59,190 bases of DNA from Crocinitomicaceae bacterium TMED16 (GTDB lineage Bacteria > Bacteroidota > Bacteroidia > Flavobacteriales_D > Crocinitomicaceae), in assembly GCA_002167775.1 (NCBI GenBank), contig NHBV01000001.1, positions 1 through 59,190 on the forward strand. The letters run 5' to 3'. How positions within the stretch are numbered: the stretch's first letter is position 1; every line of letters starts with the position of its first letter. Both the position numbers and the translations under genes were made by a program. This document shows positions 53,567 to 59,190 of this stretch, in pieces. The notes under the pieces were generated by a model, which was not told the DNA's origin, searched no databases, and worked only from the letters and a program-made list of their open reading frames with translations.

Positions 53567-53740
53567 ATGTTTAGTTGATTTATTTGCCCCTAAAATATTA
53601 AATCTATCTCAGAATAAAGAATAATCTAGTCAAAAGGTTTTCGGCTCAAATCAAGTGTGGATGTGCATTTTATGTGCAATATTTTTCCACATAAGAATTC
53701 CCTCTTTGCAATTACCTTGTTTCATTTGTATCTTGCTGAT

Positions 53741-54757
53741 ATGAAAAATTGGTTTTTGATTTTCTCACTCGCTTTCGTCTCTCAACTAGAAGCCCAAATC
53801 GATGATAGCTATGTTTTTGATGGTGAAGAAAGAAGCTTTGTTTATTACGTTCCATCCTCATGGGAAGGTGCCCAAGAATACCCACTGCTTATTGTTTTAC
53901 ATGGTTTGACCCAGTCGGGAAATGGCATTATGAATATTACGAGTTTCAATGAAATTGCAGAAGCTAATAATGCTATTGTTTGTTATCCGGATGGCTTAAA
54001 TGCATCTTGGAATGCCGATATGAATTCCTTGAATTCGGAAGTAGACGACCTTGGCTTTATAGAATCTTTAGTAAGCTACTTCGAGACAAATTACAACACG
54101 AATCCATACCGAAGATATCTCTGCGGATTTTCCAATGGCGGTTATTTGAGTCATAAAATCGCAAGTGAGTCTAGCATGTGTTTTGCGGCTATTGGAACGG
54201 TTGCAGGCAATATGTCTACCATAACTGCCGCAAACTTTAACCCAAGCTTTCCGACCTCTGTTCTACATATCCACGGAACGGCTGATGCTATTGTCCCTTA
54301 TAATGGCGGTGCAGCGACGGGTGCCTCAGTGGAAGAGATCATGTCACTTTGGCAAAGTTATTTGTCCTGTGACGCTGCGCCAGAATTGATAGAGATGCCT
54401 AACCCAAACCTTCTGGATTTTTCTTTCCCAGAGAGATACGTTTATCAGAATTGTGAGGGAACTGCGCTTGAGCATATTAAAGTGAATGGTGGCGGCCACC
54501 AATGGCCAGGAATTGCCACTCTTTTTGGTGGCTTAGGAACAATCAATATGGACTTTTACTCACCGCAGGTAATATGGGATTTTCTAGAGAATAAGAGCTG
54601 TCCCGACGAGCTCGGAATCTCAGATTTATCCAGCCCCAATAAAAAGCTATTGAAAATAACCGACTGCTTAGGCAGGGAAAGTTCTTTTCGCACTGGGGTC
54701 GTTCAGTGGTATCTTTATACCGATGGTTCTGTCGAGAAAAGATGTGTTTCTCCGTAA
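53741..54757 (+). CDS. Secreted PHB-depolymerase-type esterase with short C-terminal tail
   Basis: A 338-residue exported serine esterase. Signal peptide (FSLAFVSQLEAQ). Motifs: LLIVLHGLTQSGNGIMN, NAIVCYPDGLNASWN, the nucleophile YLCGFSNGGYLSHKIA, the acid ILHIHGTADAIVPYNG and the His GGGHQWPG. This is the PHB depolymerase/feruloyl esterase (LpqC-like) family. The last 45 residues hold the module KLLKITDCLGRE, then VQWYLYTDGSVEKRC, matching the tail of the endonuclease at 44855 and the next gene. I chose ATG 53741; an earlier in-frame ATG at 53657 gives a poor signal peptide. A paralogous esterase domain lies in the next gene. Confidence 0.88.
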   Translation: MKNWFLIFSLAFVSQLEAQIDDSYVFDGEERSFVYYVPSSWEGAQEYPLLIVLHGLTQSGNGIMNITSFNEIAEANNAIVCYPDGLNASWNADMNSLNSEVDDLGFIESLVSYFETNYNTNPYRRYLCGFSNGGYLSHKIASESSMCFAAIGTVAGNMSTITAANFNPSFPTSVLHIHGTADAIVPYNGGAATGASVEEIMSLWQSYLSCDAAPELIEMPNPNLLDFSFPERYVYQNCEGTALEHIKVNGGGHQWPGIATLFGGLGTINMDFYSPQVIWDFLENKSCPDELGISDLSSPNKKLLKITDCLGRESSFRTGVVQWYLYTDGSVEKRCVSP

Positions 54758-54820
54758 ATTTTTCAAACCATCAGTGAAGCAGCTGAAAATGGCTACATTT
54801 AATTAAACCAAAAAGAATCC

Positions 54821-56683
54821 ATGAAAAACCTTCTATCAATATTCATAGTGCTCTATGCTTTTTCATCACTTGGCCAAAACATTTTGATTTCGGAAGATTT
54901 TGAAGGCAATGGCCTACCTACGGGATGGACAATTGCCACGAATGCCACAGATGGTGGTTGGAACATGGGAACGGCACAGAGCTTAGAGAGCGATTGGTGG
55001 TCTATTGCCGAACACGGAAATATTATCGGAACCAATGATGACGACTGCGATTGTGATAAAAGCATGGATTATTTAATTACTCCGCCATTAGATTTAAGCA
55101 ATAATATAGCAGCTGCATTGCAGTTTGAAAGTTACTATGACGGAGCAGAATTTCAGGGGAATACCGAAGTCGCCACCCTAGAATATAGCTTAGATAACGG
55201 TGCTTCTTGGACCATTATTTCAACCATAGAAGGTACAGAGGACGGTGCTTGGGACCTTCAGTCTTTTGACTTGTCATCTCTTTCCGGAAACGCAAATGTG
55301 CTTTTAGGATTTCACTATGATGATGTTGGTGGTTGGATGTTTGGCTGGGCCATAGACGATGTTATCATTTTTGAACCCGAAGGACTCGATTTGGCATTAA
55401 CCTCTGTAGCTATTCCGTCGAACGTAAATGTTCCCGCAATCATACCGGTGGCAGGTGAGGTTTCCAACCTCGGTGCAGAGACCATTACTTCTTTCGATCT
55501 TTCATGGGATATTGGTGGAGGTATGTCCTATAACACATCATTTACCAATCTATCTATACCGCCATTGGGAACTTTCAGCTTTACGCATCTAGACAACCTT
55601 GAAATATTTAATTCAGGACAAACAGCTTTGCAGCTTACCGTATCTAATGTGAATGGATTGCCTCAAGATGACAATGCATCGAATGATGTATTTTCAATGA
55701 CCATTCAGGCGCTAGAATACGGCACAATTCTAGATGGTGGTATTGAGCGTGATTATATTTATTACCACCCCTCAAGCGCCCCTGAAAATTGTCCTTTGGT
55801 GTTCGTTTGTCATGGATATACAGGAACAGCTCAGGGAATTATGAATTACTCTGGATTCAATCAGCTTGCCGATGAATATGGTTTTGCAGTTTGCTACCCT
55901 CAAGGAACCTTAGATGGAGACGGAGATACTTTTTTTAATGTAGGGTATGATTTTCAAAACAATGAGACGGTCGACGATGTGGCTTTTTTACAAAACCTGA
56001 ATACTTATTTTCAAAACACCTATTCTTTAGCTGCGGACAAAGTCTTTTGTACAGGGATGTCGAATGGGGGAGACCTTTGCTACATGCTGGCCTGTCAGGC
56101 CTCTGAAACCTTTAGGGCAGTGGCGCCAGTGGCGGGAATGATCTTGCAGAACATTATGGACGATTGTACTCCTTCAAATGAAGTATCAATTTTGGAGATT
56201 CATGGGACCAATGATAATACAACCTATTTTGGTGGAGATTTAACCAATCAGGATGGATGGGGTGTTTACCCGAGTATACCAGCGACTATGAACTTTTTTA
56301 ATAGTATGTTTGATCTGACACTTCAAAGCTCTGAGAATTTACCAAATACCGATCCTAATGATGGCAGTACTGTTTTGTCTGAAAAATATGGTGCTGAAAA
56401 TTCTTGTACTGAGGTATGGCTATATACGGTTCAGGGAGGAGGTCATGACTGGCCAGGGGCATACGGTAATATGGATATAGAGGCCAGCCGAGAGGCCTGG
56501 CTTTTCTTTGAGCAGCTTTGTGCGCCAACCTCTGACCTATCAGAAATTACATCCTCCTCAAGCAAGGAAGTGATCCGTGTTTTAGACCTTATGGGTCGAG
56601 AAGTGAAAAAAAATACTTCAGGTTTGGTTTTGTATCAATATTCTGATGGTTCTTCAGAGCGGATATTTGTAAATCCCCATTAA
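54821..56683 (+). CDS. Secreted two-domain esterase: MAM-like beta-sandwich plus PHB-depolymerase-type domain
   Basis: A 620-residue exported protein, signal peptide to SSLGQ. Residues about 20-190 form a cleaved-adhesin/MAM-like sandwich (LISEDFEGNGLPTGWTIATN, NDDDCDCDKSMDYLITPP). A CARDB-like linker domain follows (about 195-305, LALTSVAIPSNVNVPA). The esterase domain is at about 310-575 with LVFVCHGYTGTAQGIMNYSG, the nucleophile FCTGMSNGGDLCYML, the acid EIHGTNDNTTYFGG and His in VQGGGHDWPGAYG. It ends with the tail module KEVIRVLDLMGREVKK, then LYQYSDGSSERIF. It lies 63 bp after the single-domain esterase, so the two are likely co-transcribed. Confidence 0.88.
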   Translation: MKNLLSIFIVLYAFSSLGQNILISEDFEGNGLPTGWTIATNATDGGWNMGTAQSLESDWWSIAEHGNIIGTNDDDCDCDKSMDYLITPPLDLSNNIAAALQFESYYDGAEFQGNTEVATLEYSLDNGASWTIISTIEGTEDGAWDLQSFDLSSLSGNANVLLGFHYDDVGGWMFGWAIDDVIIFEPEGLDLALTSVAIPSNVNVPAIIPVAGEVSNLGAETITSFDLSWDIGGGMSYNTSFTNLSIPPLGTFSFTHLDNLEIFNSGQTALQLTVSNVNGLPQDDNASNDVFSMTIQALEYGTILDGGIERDYIYYHPSSAPENCPLVFVCHGYTGTAQGIMNYSGFNQLADEYGFAVCYPQGTLDGDGDTFFNVGYDFQNNETVDDVAFLQNLNTYFQNTYSLAADKVFCTGMSNGGDLCYMLACQASETFRAVAPVAGMILQNIMDDCTPSNEVSILEIHGTNDNTTYFGGDLTNQDGWGVYPSIPATMNFFNSMFDLTLQSSENLPNTDPNDGSTVLSEKYGAENSCTEVWLYTVQGGGHDWPGAYGNMDIEASREAWLFFEQLCAPTSDLSEITSSSSKEVIRVLDLMGREVKKNTSGLVLYQYSDGSSERIFVNPH

Positions 56684-56839
56684 ACAAAGGGATTCAGTTC
56701 TTTTTCTCTCAGGATTAAGGTTACCTAAAATACCATAATTATTTCCGAACTACGTAGTAATACATAATCATTTCGTTAGGACTACTTAAGGCTCATTTCG
56801 TGTCCTTCGGTATTTTTTATTCCCATACTTGATTTTTAA

Positions 56840-56869
56840 TTGAGGGTCCGTCATAGTGTTGCAGATTTG
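56840..56869 (+). promoter_or_regulatory. Promoter of the second subtilisin gene
   Basis: TTG at 56840-56842 and CAGATTTG at 56862-56869 (one mismatch to TAnnTTTG), spaced 19 nt. The GTG at 56869 overlaps the -7 element, which favours the ATG at 56908 as the true start. Confidence 0.55.
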
Positions 56870-56907
56870 TGTCAACAAAAACAAACAAACAACAAAAACG
56901 CACGGAT

Positions 56908-59043
56908 ATGCACTCTATTAAATCTTATTCACTAACAGTAGCTTTTATAGCTTTATCATTTATCACTTTGGCCCAAGGAGGTTCGAAAATTTGGCTGACA
57001 ATCGCCAACCCATCAAATATACCTTATACAGATGCATCTGGAGAGCTTGTCTCAAATGATCCAGCATTCAATAATGTAATTTCTTTATTAGACATTTCTG
57101 AAGTTCAGCGGGCAATTCCTACATCCAGGAAACCTCATTTATTGAATGTATATGAATTAACTTCATATTCAGCTGATGTTGTAGATATGTATACCGATTT
57201 GACAAATAACGTCGCTGTTGTTAGTCAAGTTGAATATGCGCCTGTATATGAGACAATGGATGTAACTGATGATTATAACACAGTTTTTTCTGAAGATTAT
57301 GCTCTAGATTTGATTTCTGCTCAAGGAGCTTGGGATATATCTACAGGAAACAGCGATATTGTCCTTGCGATTTCAGATCAAAATTATTTTGCGAATCATG
57401 AGGAACTTCAGGGAAAGTATGTTTATTATGATTCGACGAATACTTCCTCTCAAACACATGGGACGGCTGTTGCAATAGCTGCTGCGGGTTCAACTAACAA
57501 TAATCTCGGTAAAAGCGCTATCGGTTACAATAGCTCTTTAGCCCTTTACCGAATGAATTATAGTGAAGTTTTAGCGGCATCTTATGCTGGACACAGAGTT
57601 ATTAATCTGAGCTGGACATCTGGTTGCTCATATAATCAGTACATTCAGGATATTATCAATGAGGTCTATGAGAACGGTACATTTATTGTCGCAGCGGCAG
57701 GAAATGGTTCTACATGCGGCGGTCCAGAAAACTTGGTTTATCCAGCTGCTTTCGACAATGTTTTTTCTGTAACAAGTGTTGGACCACAAGACAACCATGA
57801 AAGAACAATTGGCAATGCATCAAGCACTCATCAGCATAATGCAAGCGTTGACTTGAGCGCACCGGGGTATGATATAGCGATTTCAGCGGCTCCGGGTTGG
57901 TATCTTTTTGGAACAGGAAGTTCTTATGCAACACCTTTGGTGACAGGGACAATCGGTTTGATACTGGATGTTAATCCTTGTATTTCTAATGAAGAGATAT
58001 CGTGGGTGTTAAAGACTTCTGCAAATAACATTGAAGCTTTGAATCCAGACTATGCAGGATTACTTGGTGCGGGGAGATTAAACGCCCGTGCAGCAGTTGA
58101 AATGGCTGAGAAAATTAAAAAATTCAATTTAGATGTTTCTTCATCAGTAACATGTGAAGCAAATAGTGGAGAAATTGAGGTCAACATTGTAGGAGGAAAT
58201 GCCCCTTACACCACGGTATGGTCAAATGGCGCAACTGAATTGACTCAATCTAATCTTGAACCTGGTCATTATACATTAACGGTTACTGACGCCCTGGGAT
58301 GTCAGATTGATACTGCTGTGACTATTGAAGAGGTAACTCCGACAATTTTTGAAGGTGCGATTCAACATGTTACTTGTAATGGAACGGCAAATGGAGCGAT
58401 TGATATTACTATTATCGATGGAACACCTGATTTTATTTTTGAATGGGACAACGGCATGACTACAGAGGATATTTCTGGTCTTGTTGCAGGTACCTACAGA
58501 CTAAAAATAACAAACGCCAACGGTTGTAGTGTTTGGGGAAGCTATACTATTGAGCAGCCCTCCGCTTTATCATCAAGTGTAGAAGTAATACAGCCGGCAC
58601 CTGGTCAAGAGGGAGAGATCGATTTAACTGTAACTGGTGGGACAGCTCCTTATACCTATATCTGGAATAATGGTGAAACTTCTGAAGATCTTTGGGATGT
58701 TGCTCCTGGATTTCATGAGGTGACTGTTATGGATGCAAACGGGTGTGATGTTGTAACAAGTGCGCTAATAGAAGAAATAAATATTGCTGGAATTGAAAAT
58801 GTGGATAGCGACGTGCAAGTAAGTGTTTATCCAAACCCAACGTCTGATGTTGCAACTGTTACTTGGAACAACGAAGCTGTAAATACCATTGAAATTCTAA
58901 ATGCAAATGGACAAGTTATTCAGAAATCGATGGTAGATATGCAGTTATCTTATAAGGTTAAAGGTTTAAATGCCGGAATGTACTTTATAAACCTTTCAGA
59001 TGGGTTCAATTATTCAAATGTACAGAAGCTTGTAGTTAGATAA
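56908..59043 (+). CDS. T9SS-exported subtilisin-like protease with SprB-like repeats
   Basis: A 711-residue secreted protease. Signal peptide to LSFITLAQ; pro-region to about 135. The S8 domain (about 140-415) has Asp in VLAISDQNYFANHEEL, His in SSQTHGTAVAIAAAG and Ser in FGTGSSYATPLVTGTIG; all three look normal. Three SprB-like repeats (about 420-630, each ending like YTLTVTDALGCQIDT or YRLKITNANGC) and a type A T9SS tail (VSVYPNPTSDVATVTW to the end) follow. ATG 56908 is chosen over GTG 56869 because the GTG lies in the promoter. It differs from the protease at 50486 in its modules. Confidence 0.9.
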   Translation: MHSIKSYSLTVAFIALSFITLAQGGSKIWLTIANPSNIPYTDASGELVSNDPAFNNVISLLDISEVQRAIPTSRKPHLLNVYELTSYSADVVDMYTDLTNNVAVVSQVEYAPVYETMDVTDDYNTVFSEDYALDLISAQGAWDISTGNSDIVLAISDQNYFANHEELQGKYVYYDSTNTSSQTHGTAVAIAAAGSTNNNLGKSAIGYNSSLALYRMNYSEVLAASYAGHRVINLSWTSGCSYNQYIQDIINEVYENGTFIVAAAGNGSTCGGPENLVYPAAFDNVFSVTSVGPQDNHERTIGNASSTHQHNASVDLSAPGYDIAISAAPGWYLFGTGSSYATPLVTGTIGLILDVNPCISNEEISWVLKTSANNIEALNPDYAGLLGAGRLNARAAVEMAEKIKKFNLDVSSSVTCEANSGEIEVNIVGGNAPYTTVWSNGATELTQSNLEPGHYTLTVTDALGCQIDTAVTIEEVTPTIFEGAIQHVTCNGTANGAIDITIIDGTPDFIFEWDNGMTTEDISGLVAGTYRLKITNANGCSVWGSYTIEQPSALSSSVEVIQPAPGQEGEIDLTVTGGTAPYTYIWNNGETSEDLWDVAPGFHEVTVMDANGCDVVTSALIEEINIAGIENVDSDVQVSVYPNPTSDVATVTWNNEAVNTIEILNANGQVIQKSMVDMQLSYKVKGLNAGMYFINLSDGFNYSNVQKLVVR

Positions 59044-59069
59044 AGTCAGTTTTTATTTTAACAAAACAG

Positions 59070-59093
59070 AGCCTCCATAAGGGAGGCTTTTTT
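59070..59093. terminator. Bidirectional intrinsic terminator
   Basis: AGCCTCC (59070-59076) pairs with GGAGGCT (59082-59088) around a 5-nt loop, with T tract on the plus side and an A-rich run on the other side. It can serve the protease gene and the converging CHU_C gene. Confidence 0.9.
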
Positions 59094-59190
59094 ATTTTAC
59101 AATAGTAACAATTCCGTTTGAATTTTCTGTTGTATCGTCGTTATATTCAATGATGTAATAGTAGGAGGCGACGGGTAATTCTTGTCCATT
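59092..59190 (-). CDS. C-terminal end of a CHU_C-type (T9SS type B) protein, partial
   Basis: The reverse strand has an open frame from the right window edge to TAA at 59092-59094, giving 32 residues. The sequence NGQELPVASYYYIIEYND, followed by SNGIVTIVK, is the standard end of the gliding-motility-associated CHU_C domain that serves as the type B T9SS signal. The N-terminal and all functional domains lie outside the window. Confidence 0.85.
   Translation of the reverse strand, partial: NGQELPVASYYYIIEYNDDTTENSNGIVTIVK

Noticed and set aside
53657-53740. N-terminal extension of the esterase
   Set aside because: The second Met (53741) begins a clean signal peptide; the extension does not resemble one.
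56869-56907. GTG start for the second subtilisin
   Set aside because: The GTG overlaps a promoter -7 element; ATG 56908 starts a normal signal peptide.

Overview
The window is AT-rich chromosomal DNA from a member of the Bacteroidota, most likely a marine Flavobacteriales bacterium (Crocinitomicaceae/Cryomorphaceae-like; genus not determinable by eye). The reasons are: many secreted proteins with type IX secretion (T9SS) C-terminal sorting tails, SprB-like, PKD and GEVED modules, Bacteroidota-type promoters (TTG, about 19 nt, TAnnTTTG), a TonB receptor, sulfatase and glycoside hydrolases, and lack of strong Shine-Dalgarno sequences.

Layout. 1-9.3 kb: chromosomal genes (partial esterase, SPFH lipoprotein, SGNH hydrolase with PKD domain, two tandem paralogous secreted proteins, YigZ/IMPACT protein, aspS, an ALDH7-type dehydrogenase). 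9.35-17.4 kb: a roughly 7.9-kb integrative element inserted at the 3' end of a tRNA-Arg gene. A 17-bp att repeat lies at 9460-9476 and 17347-17363, and paired 11-bp-spaced TTCCCCAC repeats lie near both ends. It carries a tyrosine integrase, an unknown integrase-coupled protein, an excisionase-like HTH protein, an HUH/Rep_1-type replication protein, a HEPN-like protein and a metal cargo (Fur-family regulator, TonB receptor, HMA/CDF-like transporter). Remnants of tRNA sequence flank it on both sides.

17.6-37 kb: a polysaccharide-utilisation-like cluster without SusC/SusD. It has a lipoprotein esterase, two related clan GH-A-like hydrolases, a GH3 enzyme, an S1 sulfatase, two consecutive unfamiliar outer-membrane barrel proteins followed by a surface lipoprotein and a triple carbohydrate-binding-module T9SS protein, then a large repeat protein with three near-identical modules and a Calx-beta/lamin-tail lipoprotein. 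The likely target is a sulfated glycan, which is inference.

37-43.6 kb: a compact same-strand cluster of DcuC-type dicarboxylate transporter, isoaspartyl dipeptidase (iadA), porin, M14 metallocarboxypeptidase lipoprotein and a second porin, readable as uptake and breakdown of (iso)aspartyl peptides. 43.6-50.5 kb: DEAD-box helicase, secreted endonuclease I, SRPBCC protein, a voltage-gated K+ channel with a zinc ribbon, small proteins and an acyl-CoA oxidase. 50.5-59.2 kb: two subtilisin-like T9SS proteases (one with Glu at the catalytic Asp position), two PHB-depolymerase-type esterases and the C-terminal end of a CHU_C/type-B T9SS protein.

The most notable items are the tRNA-Arg element with its nested tRNA fragments, the SusCD-less glycan cluster with novel outer-membrane proteins, a conserved short C-terminal tail shared by three secreted hydrolases, and an intrinsic terminator that coincides with the signal-peptide codons of a lipoprotein. 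No rRNA, CRISPR array or IS transposase was seen.
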